From Allopusillimonas sp048270225 (lineage in GTDB: Bacteria; Pseudomonadota; Gammaproteobacteria; Burkholderiales; Burkholderiaceae_B), in assembly GCA_048270225.1 (NCBI GenBank), contig JBLWTG010000007.1, forward strand, positions 62,001 through 126,000: DNA of 64,000 bases, written 5' to 3'. Every line of letters begins with the position of its first letter. Position 1 is the first letter of the stretch. A program made the translations under genes and the position numbers. The notes under the pieces are model-generated. The model was not told where the DNA came from and did not search any database. It was given only the letters and a program-made list of their open reading frames with translations. This document shows, one piece after another, positions 54,731-63,909 of the stretch.

Positions 54731-56714
54731 GATTGGCAAGCTGCAAAGTACGCGCGGTTTCAACTTGAACGACTTCATCGGCCGGGATGTGGTAGTCGCG
54801 CTTGTAGTTGAAGGTGTGGTAGATGGTATAGACAATGGTCGCCGCGAAGGAGATCACGACCAGCGGCCACATGTGCCAGATCAGGGCAAAACCGCAAACC
54901 ATGCACAGCATCGAAATGATGAAGCCGGCCCCCGTGTTCTTGGGCATGTGTATCGCGTCAAAGCCTGTTTCCGGACGCTTGAAGCCCATGGACTTCATGT
55001 GCCACCACGCATCGCCGCTGTGCACTCGCGGCGTGAACGCAAAGTTGTAGTCGGGCGGCGGCGAGGACGTGGACCATTCAAGCGTACGGGCATCCCAGGG
55101 ATCGCCGGTATGGTCGCGCAGAGACTCGCGATCACGATAGCTGACATACAGCTGGATCAGGAAGCTGGCAATGCCCAGCGCAATCAGCAGCGCACCGAAG
55201 GCCGCAATCTGGAACCATATCTGCAGCGAAGGATCGTCGAAATGGCTGAGACGGCGTGTAATCCCCATCAGGCCCAGGATGTACAGGGGCATGAAGGCGA
55301 CCCAGAAACCCACCACCCAGAACCAGAACGAGCACAGGCCCCAGAAGCGATCAAGACGATAGCCGAATGCTTTCGGATACCAGTAGTTGATGGCCGCGAA
55401 CAGGCCGAACAGCACGCCGCCGATGATGACGTTATGGAAGTGCGCAATCAGGAACAGACTGTTGTGCAGCACGAAGTCTGCCGGAGGCACCGCGAGCAAC
55501 ACGCCCGTCATGCCGCCGATCACGAAGGTGATCATGAAGGCGACCGTCCACATCATGGGCAGTTCGAAGCGGATGCGTCCGCGGTACATGGTAAAGAGCC
55601 AGTTGAATATCTTTGCCCCGGTAGGGATGGAGATAATCATGGTGGTAATGCCGAAGAAGGAGTTGACGCTGGCGCCCGACCCCATCGTGAAGAAGTGATG
55701 CAGCCAGACAAGATAGGACAGCACGGTGATGACCACCGTGGCGTACACCATGGAGGTGTAGCCGAACAGGCGCTTGCGGCTGAACGTTGCCACGACTTCG
55801 GAAAACACGCCGAACAGAGGCAGAATCAGGATGTAGACCTCAGGGTGGCCCCAGATCCAGATCAGATTCACGTACATCATCGGATTGCCGCCGAGATCGT
55901 TCGTGAAAAACTGCGTGCCGACGTAGCGGTCCAGGCCCAGCAAGGCCAGCGTGGCGGTAAGCACGGGAAAGCTGATGATGATCAGAACGTTGGTACACAA
56001 TGCCGTCCAGGTGAACACCGGCATTTTCATCATGGTCATGCCGGGAGCACGCATCTTGATGATGGTGACCACCAGATTGATGCCGGACAGCAGCGTGCCC
56101 ACCCCCGCTATCTGCAATGACCAGATGTAGTAATCCACCCCCACGTCAGGACTGTATTGCAGTCCCGACAGAGGCGGATAAGCCAGCCAGCCCGTTTTGG
56201 CGAATTCACCGACGAACAGCGACATCATGACCAGCACGGCGCCGCTGGTCGTCATCCAGAAACTGAAGTTGTTCAGGAACGGGAAGGCAACGTCCCGAGC
56301 GCCGATCTGCAGCGGCACGACATAGTTCATCAAGCCCGTCACCAAAGGCATGGCGACGAAGAAAATCATGATCACGCCGTGCGCGGTGAAGATCTGGTCG
56401 TAGTGATGCGGCGGCAGGTATCCCGTGGAGTCGCCAAACGATATCGCCTGCTGCAGGCGCATCATGATGGCATCGGAGAAGCCACGCAACAGCATGACGA
56501 TCCCCAGGATCATGTACATGATGCCGATTTTCTTGTGATCGATGCTGGTGATCCAGTCGCGCCAGAGATAGCCCCACAGGCGATAGCGGAAAATCAGATA
56601 CAGCACCGCAATGCCGCCGAGCGCGACAGCGATGAAGGTCGTCACGAGGATCGGTTCATGCAAGGGAATCGAGTCCCAGGTAAGGCGACCGAATACCAGT
56701 TTTTGCAGGTCCAT
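54723..56714 (-). CDS. cyoB: cytochrome bo3 ubiquinol oxidase subunit I
   Basis: A 663-residue haem-copper oxidase catalytic subunit with 15 helices. DWITSIDHKKIGIMY, TAHGVIMIFF (haem His region), WGHPEVYILILP (copper His and crosslinked Tyr) and YTSMVYATVVITVLSYLVWLHHFF (copper His pair) are all present. It reduces oxygen to water and pumps protons. The start at MDLQKLVFGRLTWDSIPLHEP matches the family; no strong ribosome binding site is visible. Confidence 0.97.
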   Translation of the reverse strand: MDLQKLVFGRLTWDSIPLHEPILVTTFIAVALGGIAVLYLIFRYRLWGYLWRDWITSIDHKKIGIMYMILGIVMLLRGFSDAIMMRLQQAISFGDSTGYLPPHHYDQIFTAHGVIMIFFVAMPLVTGLMNYVVPLQIGARDVAFPFLNNFSFWMTTSGAVLVMMSLFVGEFAKTGWLAYPPLSGLQYSPDVGVDYYIWSLQIAGVGTLLSGINLVVTIIKMRAPGMTMMKMPVFTWTALCTNVLIIISFPVLTATLALLGLDRYVGTQFFTNDLGGNPMMYVNLIWIWGHPEVYILILPLFGVFSEVVATFSRKRLFGYTSMVYATVVITVLSYLVWLHHFFTMGSGASVNSFFGITTMIISIPTGAKIFNWLFTMYRGRIRFELPMMWTVAFMITFVIGGMTGVLLAVPPADFVLHNSLFLIAHFHNVIIGGVLFGLFAAINYWYPKAFGYRLDRFWGLCSFWFWVVGFWVAFMPLYILGLMGITRRLSHFDDPSLQIWFQIAAFGALLIALGIASFLIQLYVSYRDRESLRDHTGDPWDARTLEWSTSSPPPDYNFAFTPRVHSGDAWWHMKSMGFKRPETGFDAIHMPKNTGAGFIISMLCMVCGFALIWHMWPLVVISFAATIVYTIYHTFNYKRDYHIPADEVVQVETARTLQLANHV

Positions 56715-56798
56715 AAGTCTTACATCGGGTATTGCCATGACGGCAAGGATTGGAAAACAGCTGCGAGAAGCGCAGCCCTGGCGCACAGCCTTAAAGCA

Positions 56799-57860
56799 TC
56801 ATGGCTGGGTCAGGGCCAAATTGCGGTCCTGAGACAGCAGTTGCGCGACGGCCTGAGCCTCGCTGAAGGAACATAATTCGCCCACATAATCGCCAGCGAG
56901 GGACAGATTCACGCCGGACTGGACGCGCTCGCCGCCACGCATGCGGGCGGCGCGCTTGGCGTCCTGCATCATGACATCACGCATGCAGACGGTGCCCGGC
57001 TCGACACAGCGATTCAGAATGGCGTCGTACAGATCAGGGTCAACCTTGCTGAAACGGTGCACGGGTTCGTCCTGGCTTGGGCGCTCGAGCGCAATATACG
57101 TGCTGCGATCCAGCGTGTCGCCCGTGGCGCGATTGGACGCCACCCATTTGTCGAAATCCGCGTTGTCCAGCCCGTGGAACTTGAAGTTCATGCCCGAGAA
57201 ACCGGCGCCGCTGTAGTTGGAGGACATCCCTTCGTACACGCCAGGCTTGTTGATGACGGCGTGCAGCATGGTCTGCATGCCGGCCATGGCATAAACCTGG
57301 CCGGCAAGCGCCGGAATGAAGAAGGAATTCATCACGGCCGAGGCGGTGATCTTGAAGGAAATCGGGCGATCCACCGGCGCGGCCAGCTCGTTGACCGTGG
57401 CAATGCCGTACTCGGGATAGATGAACAGCCATTTCCAGTCCAGCGCCACGACCTCCACCGTCAAGGGACGGGTTTCGGCGGGAATGGGACGGTTGGCATC
57501 GAGGCGGTCTAGCGGGCGGTAGGGGTCGAGCAGGTGCGTGCTGACCCAGGTAACGCTGCCCAGTGCAATGATGATCATCAGGGGAACGGACCAGATCACC
57601 AGCTCGAGCTTGGTGGAGTGGTGCCATTCGGGATCGTATTTTGCGCTGGCGTTGGATGCGCGATACCGCCACGCGAACACAATGGTTGCAATGATGACCG
57701 GAATAATCACGATCAGCATCAGTCCAGTCGCCAGATAGATCAGGTTGCGTTGCTGGACAGCGACATCCCCGGAGGGATTCAGCAATACCGCGTTACATCC
57801 TGTCAACAAAAAAGCGACGGCGGGGAGAAGAAAAAACTTTAAATACTTGATACGAATCAT
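56799..57860 (-). CDS. cyoA: cytochrome bo3 ubiquinol oxidase subunit II
   Basis: A 353-residue subunit with a lipoprotein signal ending LLTGCNAVLLNPSGD (lipid on the Cys), two membrane helices and a periplasmic cupredoxin domain (VVALDWKWLFIYPEYGIATVNELAAPVDRPISFKITA). As expected for a quinol oxidase, it lacks the CuA cysteines. It is the first gene of the cyoABCD-SURF1-regB-regA cluster, 84 bases before cyoB. Confidence 0.95.
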   Translation of the reverse strand: MIRIKYLKFFLLPAVAFLLTGCNAVLLNPSGDVAVQQRNLIYLATGLMLIVIIPVIIATIVFAWRYRASNASAKYDPEWHHSTKLELVIWSVPLMIIIALGSVTWVSTHLLDPYRPLDRLDANRPIPAETRPLTVEVVALDWKWLFIYPEYGIATVNELAAPVDRPISFKITASAVMNSFFIPALAGQVYAMAGMQTMLHAVINKPGVYEGMSSNYSGAGFSGMNFKFHGLDNADFDKWVASNRATGDTLDRSTYIALERPSQDEPVHRFSKVDPDLYDAILNRCVEPGTVCMRDVMMQDAKRAARMRGGERVQSGVNLSLAGDYVGELCSFSEAQAVAQLLSQDRNLALTQP

Positions 57861-57934
57861 TGCCGCAGAGCCGGAGTTAGCATAGCCAAACTGGGAAACT
57901 AGTACTATAGATTTGAAAGTTTCATCCGTGAATT

Positions 57935-58048
57935 GGACATTTTGTCCTATTGCGTCAAGTCAGAGGCACAAGGGTTTTGTCCAATAGCGCCTCTGTCGCA
58001 GGAGTGCCACGCTTCAAGTGTCGCACAGTTTTCAAGCTTTTTGTCGCA
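57935..58048. promoter_or_regulatory. repeat-rich control region between cyoA and MFS gene
   Basis: GGACA-TTT-TGTCC at 57935-57947 is a small palindrome. TTTTGTCC occurs twice, at 57940 and 57975, each followed by an ATTGCG/ATAGCG block. TGTCGCA occurs three times at 57994, 58019 and 58042, spaced 25 and 23 bases. RegA/PrrA sites contain GCGNC/GNCGC halves, so this could be a RegA target, though the match is only partial. Confidence 0.4.
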
Positions 58049-58061
58049 AGAAGGACCCGCC

Positions 58062-59423
58062 ATGACTGAACAGGCCTTGTATCATCCAGCCCCAGGCGCC
58101 CGCGCGCGCCGTGACGATCGGCAACGCGCCGCCCGGGCCGCCGAAGGGCTCGACGAGGTAACCCCCGGGGATATCGCCGTCGGCGTCATCATCGGCCGCA
58201 CCTCGGAGTTCTTCGACTTCTTTACCTACGGCATCGCGTCCGTCCTGGTCTTTCCCCATGTGTTCTTCCCCTTCGTGGATGCGCTGACGGGCACGATGTA
58301 TTCCTTCGCCATTTTTTCCCTGGCATTCATTTTCCGGCCATTCGGCACCGCCCTGTTCATGGCCATACAGCGCCACTGGGGCCGGGGCCCCAAGCTGACG
58401 CTGGCCCTGTTCCTGCTGGGCACCTCCACCGCCGGGATCGCCTTCCTTCCAGTACATGCCACCTTTGGCATGACGGCCATCCTGCTGCTGGCCATACTTC
58501 GCAGTCTGCAGGGCGTCGCCTTCGGCGGCTCCTGGGACGGCCTGCCCTCTTTGCTGGCGCTGAACGCACCGGCCAACAAGCGCGGGTGGTATTCCATGCT
58601 GGGCCAGTTGTCTGCACCCCTGGGCTTTCTGGTGGCCGCCGCGCTGTTCCTGTACCTGCACACCGAACTGAAAGAATCCGACTTTCTTGACTGGGGCTGG
58701 CGCTTCCCCTTTTACGTGTCGTTCGCGATCAATGTCGTCGGGCTGTTTGCCCGCCTGCGTCTGGTGGAAGCCAGCGAATACACCAAGCTGCTGGAAGATC
58801 GCGCACTGACGCCCATCGGCACGGTGCAGATGATACGTACCCAGGGATACAACCTGTTCATCGGCGCATTTTCCTCCCTTGCCAGTTATGCCCTGTTCCA
58901 CCTGGTGACCATATTCCCCCTGTCCTGGATCGCCATCCACCACAGCCAGGCCATCCCCAAGGTGCTGATCATAGAACTGGTCGGGGCGGTGATCGCCGTG
59001 TTGTCCACGCTGGCTTCCGGCCTCATTGCCGACCGCTACGGCCGCCGCAAGACACTGGCCCTCCTGGCCGTACTGATAGGTGTTTTTGCGATCGCCTCGC
59101 CCTGGATGCTGTCCGGAGGGATCGTAGGCCAGGACGCCTTCATCCTGATCGGTTTTGCGCTGCTCGGCCTCTCTTACGGACAATCCTCGGGCACTGTCAC
59201 CGCCAACTTCCTGCCGCAATGCCGCTATACCGGCGCTGCGCTCACCGCAGACCTGGCCTGGCTGATCGGCGCCGCGTTTGCCCCGCTGGTGGCCCTGGGC
59301 CTGTCGGCACACTTCGGCCTGGCGGCGCTCAGCCTTTACCTGCTGTCGGGGTCGGCGTGTACCCTGCTGGCGCTGCGCATCAACCGGCGCATACGCACAC
59401 GCCCAGGCCTGTCCCGCGGCTGA
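58062..59423 (+). CDS. MFS transporter, metabolite:H+ symporter type
   Basis: A 453-residue, 12-helix transporter with VGVIIGRTSEFFDFFTYGIASVLVFPHVFFP and later ADRYGRRKTLALLAVL, placing it in the ShiA/ProP-like symporter group. The ATG follows AAGGACC. It is divergent from cyoA across a shared control region, so the two may be coregulated. Substrate unknown; organic acids are common in this group. Confidence 0.88.
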   Translation: MTEQALYHPAPGARARRDDRQRAARAAEGLDEVTPGDIAVGVIIGRTSEFFDFFTYGIASVLVFPHVFFPFVDALTGTMYSFAIFSLAFIFRPFGTALFMAIQRHWGRGPKLTLALFLLGTSTAGIAFLPVHATFGMTAILLLAILRSLQGVAFGGSWDGLPSLLALNAPANKRGWYSMLGQLSAPLGFLVAAALFLYLHTELKESDFLDWGWRFPFYVSFAINVVGLFARLRLVEASEYTKLLEDRALTPIGTVQMIRTQGYNLFIGAFSSLASYALFHLVTIFPLSWIAIHHSQAIPKVLIIELVGAVIAVLSTLASGLIADRYGRRKTLALLAVLIGVFAIASPWMLSGGIVGQDAFILIGFALLGLSYGQSSGTVTANFLPQCRYTGAALTADLAWLIGAAFAPLVALGLSAHFGLAALSLYLLSGSACTLLALRINRRIRTRPGLSRG

Positions 59424-59452
59424 TACGCGCACGCCAGGCTTCTCCACGATAC

Positions 59453-59517
59453 GTCCCCGCCCTTGTGTTGCGGGGACGCAACATTTCCTCATGACTGGGC
59501 CGATCGGCCCTTTTTTT
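59453..59517 (+). terminator. rho-independent terminator after the MFS gene
   Basis: Two hairpins in series: GTCCCCGC with GCGGGGAC (59453-59477), then GGGCC-GATC-GGCCC (59497-59510) followed by seven T residues (59511-59517). The second is a classical intrinsic terminator. Confidence 0.9.
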
Positions 59518-59529
59518 GGTTTCTTTAAA

Positions 59530-59551
59530 TATAATGCGAACAATTATTATT
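59530..59551 (+). promoter_or_regulatory. Fur box and -10 of the siderophore receptor gene
   Basis: TATAATGCGAACAATTATTA and adjacent bases match the Fur consensus of repeated ATWAT hexamers well. A perfect TATAAT at 59530-59535 lies within it. Iron-loaded Fur would thus block transcription. It sits 27 bases before the start codon. Confidence 0.7.
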
Positions 59552-59577
59552 TTCAGAAACTTTTGAGGAGTTAAGCC

Positions 59578-61839
59578 TTGTCGTCCCCCTCCCAGCCTTC
59601 CCGAGCCCTGCTCGGGTCGTCCCTCGCTCTGGCACTCGCAACCCCCGGTCTCTTTCTTCCCGTCACCACTCTGGCGCAATCCACGTCATCCGGATCAAGC
59701 CCGGCTACGCTCAGCCCTGTCAAAGTCACCGGACACCAGCCGCAGGAATATCAGGCGACGGAGGCCTCCCAGGTGAAATTCACCGCTCCTCTCGTGGACA
59801 CCCCTAAATCCGTCCAGATTATTCCGCAAGGTGTCATTCAGGACACCTCGGCCACGTCCCTGGAAGACGTCTTGCGCAATGCACCGGGCATCACTTTCGG
59901 AGCCGGCGAAGGCGGCCAGCCCCTGGCCGACCGGCCTGTCATCCGCGGCATGTCGTCCGGCAGCAATATCTATGTAGACGGCATCCGCGACCCCGGCGGC
60001 CAGACACGGGATATTTTCGACATCGAGAGCGTGGAAATCGTACGCGGCGCCGACTCCGCGCTGGGCGGACGCGGCACCGGCGGCGGCAGCATCAACCTTT
60101 CCAGCAAGCACGCACACATGGGCAACAGCGCCAGCGGCACCCTGGGCATAGGCACAGACAATTACCTGCGCGCCACCGCCGACGGCAACTGGCAGCTCAG
60201 CGACTCTGCCGCCTTCCGCCTGAATGTGCTGGGCGCCAAAGGCGATGTGGCCGGCCGCGACGCCGTGGACTACAAAAACTTCGGCATCGCGCCGACCATC
60301 ACCTTCGGCCTGGGCACGCCCACCCGCGCGACCATCAGCTACTACCACTACCAAACCGACGGCATGTCCGACTACGGCGTGCCGCTCACTCGCGAGACCG
60401 CGACCAGACACTATCCCTATCAGACCGAGAACGGCATTCTCGACGTGGACCGCGATACCTTCTATGGCGTCAACGACCGCGACTACCGCAAGACGCGGGC
60501 CGATATCGCCACTGTCGAGCTCGAGCACGACTTTTCCAGCCGGTTGACGCTGCGCAACGCCACGCGCTATGGCGAAACGCTCAACGACTACGTCGTGACC
60601 AATCCCGGAGACGGTCAGGTCGCCTATGACGCCCCCACCAACCAGTACTGGCTGCTGCGCGGCACCAAATCGCGCTGGCAGAAAAGCAATATGCTGGCCA
60701 ACGTGACCGAGCTCTACGGCAAATTCGATACTGGCTCGCTCAAGCACAGCTTCAACGCAGGCGTGGAGCTTTCGCGCGAAAAAACCCGCAACGCCAGCTA
60801 CATCATCGACACCGTGAAGGGATCCTCCTGCCCAGCCGTCTTCGCAGGCAAGCAGGACTGCACACCGCTTTACAATCCCAATCCCGACGATCCCTGGTCC
60901 GGTTCGATCACGCGCGGGCCGCTCAGCGTCGACGCCAAGTCCACGACCAAGGCAGCCTATTTCTTCGACAGTATCGAGATCAACGAGCAGTTCCAGGTCA
61001 ATGCCGGGCTGCGCCTGGACCACTACGATATTTCAGGCAGCTTCCTGCCCCGCGGCGCCAAAGTGGCGGAATCGACCGACGGCAACTGGACCATGTTCAA
61101 CTACCAGCTCGGCCTGGTCTACAAGCCGGCGCCGAACGGCAGCATCTACCTGAGCTACGCTACCGCATCCACCCCGCCCAGCATGAGCGGCGGCGACCAG
61201 GACAGCCTGTCCGCCGACATGAACGACCTGAAGCCCGAAAAAAGCAGCACGCTTGAGCTGGGCACCAAGTGGAATGTCCTGGACAACAGGCTCAGCCTGA
61301 CAGCCGCACTCTTTCGCAACGAACGGCGCGATGCGCAGATCGAAATCGACGACGGCATCTTTGCCCAGGCCGGCAAAACGCGGGTCCAGGGCCTGGAACT
61401 GGGCATCTCGGGACAGATCACGCCCCGCTGGGCTGTGTACGGCGGCTATGCCTATATGGATAGCGAGCTGGTCCGGGGCGCCTACAGCAACGTCAATGTC
61501 GGCGATCCGCTGAGCAATACGCCACGCCACAGCTTCAGCCTGTGGAGCACCTACAAGGTCCTGCCGCCTCTTACATTGGGCGGCGGCGCCTACTATGTGG
61601 GCAAGGCATTCGGCGGCTCGGGAACCGGCACGGCAGGCGGCGGCGCCAACGGCACCTACATTCCTGCCTACTGGCGCTTCGATGCCATGGCTGCTTATCA
61701 GGTCAACAAGAACCTCAGCCTGCAGCTCAACGCCTTGAACCTGACCGACAAGGTTTACTATTCGCATAACAATGGCAACCACCACGCCGATTTCGGCCCC
61801 GGTCGCCAGTTCATCCTCAGCGCAAGACTGAGCTACTAA
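59578..61839 (+). CDS. TonB-dependent catecholate siderophore receptor, Fiu/PiuA-like
   Basis: A 753-residue outer-membrane receptor. A signal peptide ends near PVTTLAQS, the plug domain shows VDTPKSVQIIPQGVIQDTSATSLEDVLRNAPGI and IYVDGIRD, and the 22-strand barrel ends in RLSY with a terminal aromatic residue. It starts at TTG with GAGGAG before it. The next gene is piuC, the same pairing as fiu-ybiX and piuA-piuC, pointing to monomeric catecholate uptake under Fur control. Confidence 0.93.
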   Translation: MSSPSQPSRALLGSSLALALATPGLFLPVTTLAQSTSSGSSPATLSPVKVTGHQPQEYQATEASQVKFTAPLVDTPKSVQIIPQGVIQDTSATSLEDVLRNAPGITFGAGEGGQPLADRPVIRGMSSGSNIYVDGIRDPGGQTRDIFDIESVEIVRGADSALGGRGTGGGSINLSSKHAHMGNSASGTLGIGTDNYLRATADGNWQLSDSAAFRLNVLGAKGDVAGRDAVDYKNFGIAPTITFGLGTPTRATISYYHYQTDGMSDYGVPLTRETATRHYPYQTENGILDVDRDTFYGVNDRDYRKTRADIATVELEHDFSSRLTLRNATRYGETLNDYVVTNPGDGQVAYDAPTNQYWLLRGTKSRWQKSNMLANVTELYGKFDTGSLKHSFNAGVELSREKTRNASYIIDTVKGSSCPAVFAGKQDCTPLYNPNPDDPWSGSITRGPLSVDAKSTTKAAYFFDSIEINEQFQVNAGLRLDHYDISGSFLPRGAKVAESTDGNWTMFNYQLGLVYKPAPNGSIYLSYATASTPPSMSGGDQDSLSADMNDLKPEKSSTLELGTKWNVLDNRLSLTAALFRNERRDAQIEIDDGIFAQAGKTRVQGLELGISGQITPRWAVYGGYAYMDSELVRGAYSNVNVGDPLSNTPRHSFSLWSTYKVLPPLTLGGGAYYVGKAFGGSGTGTAGGGANGTYIPAYWRFDAMAAYQVNKNLSLQLNALNLTDKVYYSHNNGNHHADFGPGRQFILSARLSY

Positions 61840-61849
61840 GCCCTTCCTG

Positions 61850-61878
61850 CGGTGCACGCCGCTGGCAGGCGTGCACCG
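61850..61878 (+). other. intercistronic hairpin between receptor gene and piuC
   Basis: CGGTGCACGCC and GGCGTGCACCG form a perfect 11-base stem with a seven-base loop, starting ten bases after the receptor stop. No T tract. It may stabilise the upstream mRNA or reduce downstream expression. Confidence 0.6.
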
Positions 61879-61897
61879 TACAAGGGAGCCACCCATC

Positions 61898-62578
61898 ATG
61901 ATGCTTGCAGTACCCGATCTGCTCGACGCCGACCAGGTTCGCGAAATACGCAACGCGCTGGAAAACGCGGAATGGACAGATGGCAAGGCGACAGCCGGCC
62001 ACCTGGCCGTGCAGACCAAGGACAACCAGCAGCTTGCACTGGACCACCCGCTGGCCGAGCAGATAGGCAACCGTATCCTGCAGGCGCTGACGGCCGACCC
62101 CTTGTATATGTCGGCGGCCCTTCCCCTGCGCATATTGCCGCCACGCTTTAACCGCTACCGCGGCGGCGGCCAATATGGCGCTCACATCGACAACGCCATT
62201 TTCCAGACGCCCGGCATGCCTCAACGCATCCGGACGGACATCTCCACCACCGTCTTTCTCAGCGATCCGGACGAATACGACGGCGGCGAACTCATCGTCC
62301 AGGACACCTATGGCGAACAGCGCGTCAAACTGCCCGCCGGCCATGCCATCCTCTACCCGGGCACCAGCCTGCACCGCGTGGCGCCAGTCACTCGCGGCGT
62401 GCGCTACGCCTCCTTTTTCTGGACGCAAAGTCTGGTGCGCAGCGACGAGCAGCGCGCTCTGCTGTTCGAGCAGGACATCGCCATCCAGCGGCTCACGCTC
62501 AGCGGCGCCTCGCCCGAAGCACTGGCCCCCCTCACCGGCGTGTATCACAACCTGCTGCGCATGTGGTCTGAACTCTAA
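61898..62578 (+). CDS. piuC: PKHD-type hydroxylase PiuC
   Basis: A 226-residue Fe(II)/2-oxoglutarate dioxygenase of the PiuC/YbiX family. Iron ligands are His and Asp in GAHIDNAIF and His in SLHRVAPV; Arg in GVRYASFFW binds 2-oxoglutarate. The N-terminus MMLAVPDLLDADQVREIR is typical. It is regularly found beside catecholate receptor genes, though its substrate is not established. Start chosen after AGGGAG. Confidence 0.92.
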   Translation: MMLAVPDLLDADQVREIRNALENAEWTDGKATAGHLAVQTKDNQQLALDHPLAEQIGNRILQALTADPLYMSAALPLRILPPRFNRYRGGGQYGAHIDNAIFQTPGMPQRIRTDISTTVFLSDPDEYDGGELIVQDTYGEQRVKLPAGHAILYPGTSLHRVAPVTRGVRYASFFWTQSLVRSDEQRALLFEQDIAIQRLTLSGASPEALAPLTGVYHNLLRMWSEL

Positions 62579-62623
62579 GTCCCTGCAAATAACGCCGTCC
62601 GACTACACCGGTACACTGCATCC

Positions 62624-63760
62624 ATGCCACAGCCTCCGCTCACTGCCATTCCTGCACACATCGTCTGCGCCGCCGATTACGAAGCCAGCGCCCGCGAGCG
62701 CGTCGAGCCCGGCGCCTGGGCCTACCTGAACAGCGCTGGCGCAGACGGCCTCACTGCGCAAGAAAATCTTGCCGCCTTTTCCCGCCTGAGCCTGCGCAGC
62801 CGCGTCCTGCGTCCGCTGCACAACGCCAGCACGCACCTGACATTGCATGGCGCAACCTACGATCACCCGGTTTTTATCGCCCCCACCGCCTACCACGCCC
62901 TGGCGCACCCGGATGGCGAGCGTGCCACCGCGCTGGCCGCTGCCGCGACGCATACCGCCATGGTGCTCAGCGCTCAGTCAGGCACCAGCATCGAAACCCT
63001 GGCCCAGACTGCCCATGCACCGGCACTGTGGTTCCAGCTTTATGCCCAGGCCCGCCGCGAAGACACCCTCGCGCTGGCCCACCGTGCCCAGGCAGCAGGC
63101 GCACGCGCTCTGATGCTCACCGTGGATGCACCGGTCAACGGCATACGCAACGCCGAGCAACGCGCCGGCTTCAGCCTGCCCGCCTCCGTGCGCGCCGTCC
63201 ACCTGGACGGCCTGCCCCCCGCACAGACCCGCCCCGCCGTACCGGGCGGCAGCCCCCTCTTCGACTCCGGCCTGCTGGACAGCGCCCCCGATTGGGACGA
63301 CGTCCTGTGGCTGCGCGAACGCATAGACCTGCCGCTCTGGCTCAAAGGCATCATGGATCCGGACGACGCCCGGCGCGCCGCGGACGGCGGCATCGACGGC
63401 ATTGTCGTCTCCAATCATGGAGGCCGCTGCCTGGATACCGTGCCCGCCACCATTGCCGCGCTGCCGGCCATTGCTGCGGCCCTGGACGGCCGCATCCCCA
63501 TTCTGCTGGACGGCGGCATCCGCCGGGGTACCGACATTCTCAAGGCGCTGGCACTCGGCGCGCACGCGGTGATGATAGGCCGGCCTGTGCTCCACGCCCT
63601 GGCCACCGCCGGCGCACAGGGCGTTGCCCACCTGATCCAGATCCTGCGTGGCGAGCTGGAGGTCGCCATGGCCCTGACAGGATGCCGCACGCTCGCAGAC
63701 ATCGACCGCAGCGTCCTCTGGCGCGACGACCATTCGGCGCAACACAGTACAAACACTTAG
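62624..63760 (+). CDS. FMN-dependent alpha-hydroxy acid oxidase/dehydrogenase
   Basis: A 378-residue TIM-barrel flavoprotein of the LldD/glycolate oxidase family. FIAPTAYHALAHPDGE begins the FMN site, IDGIVVSNHGGRCLD holds the catalytic His and substrate Arg, and ILLDGGIRRGTDILKALALGAHAVMIGRP binds the FMN phosphate. It oxidises a 2-hydroxy acid such as lactate. It lacks the membrane loop of LldD, so it may be a soluble oxidase. It follows piuC by 45 bases. Confidence 0.9.
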   Translation: MPQPPLTAIPAHIVCAADYEASARERVEPGAWAYLNSAGADGLTAQENLAAFSRLSLRSRVLRPLHNASTHLTLHGATYDHPVFIAPTAYHALAHPDGERATALAAAATHTAMVLSAQSGTSIETLAQTAHAPALWFQLYAQARREDTLALAHRAQAAGARALMLTVDAPVNGIRNAEQRAGFSLPASVRAVHLDGLPPAQTRPAVPGGSPLFDSGLLDSAPDWDDVLWLRERIDLPLWLKGIMDPDDARRAADGGIDGIVVSNHGGRCLDTVPATIAALPAIAAALDGRIPILLDGGIRRGTDILKALALGAHAVMIGRPVLHALATAGAQGVAHLIQILRGELEVAMALTGCRTLADIDRSVLWRDDHSAQHSTNT

Positions 63761-63909
63761 GCATTACGTCAGGAATACTTCGCTATACTCGCTTGCGGAA
63801 CAATCTCCCCTGTCGGTTGACGCGCCGCCCGGCCACGGTGGCGCTGCCAGGCGGGAGACGGCCCGCCACACGGATTCCCGGTTGCTTTACGACAAGCGAA
63901 CATCATTTC

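Noticed and set aside
54660..56120. 486-codon plus-strand frame opposite cyoB
   Set aside because: Antisense shadow of the clear cyoB gene; no recognisable domain.
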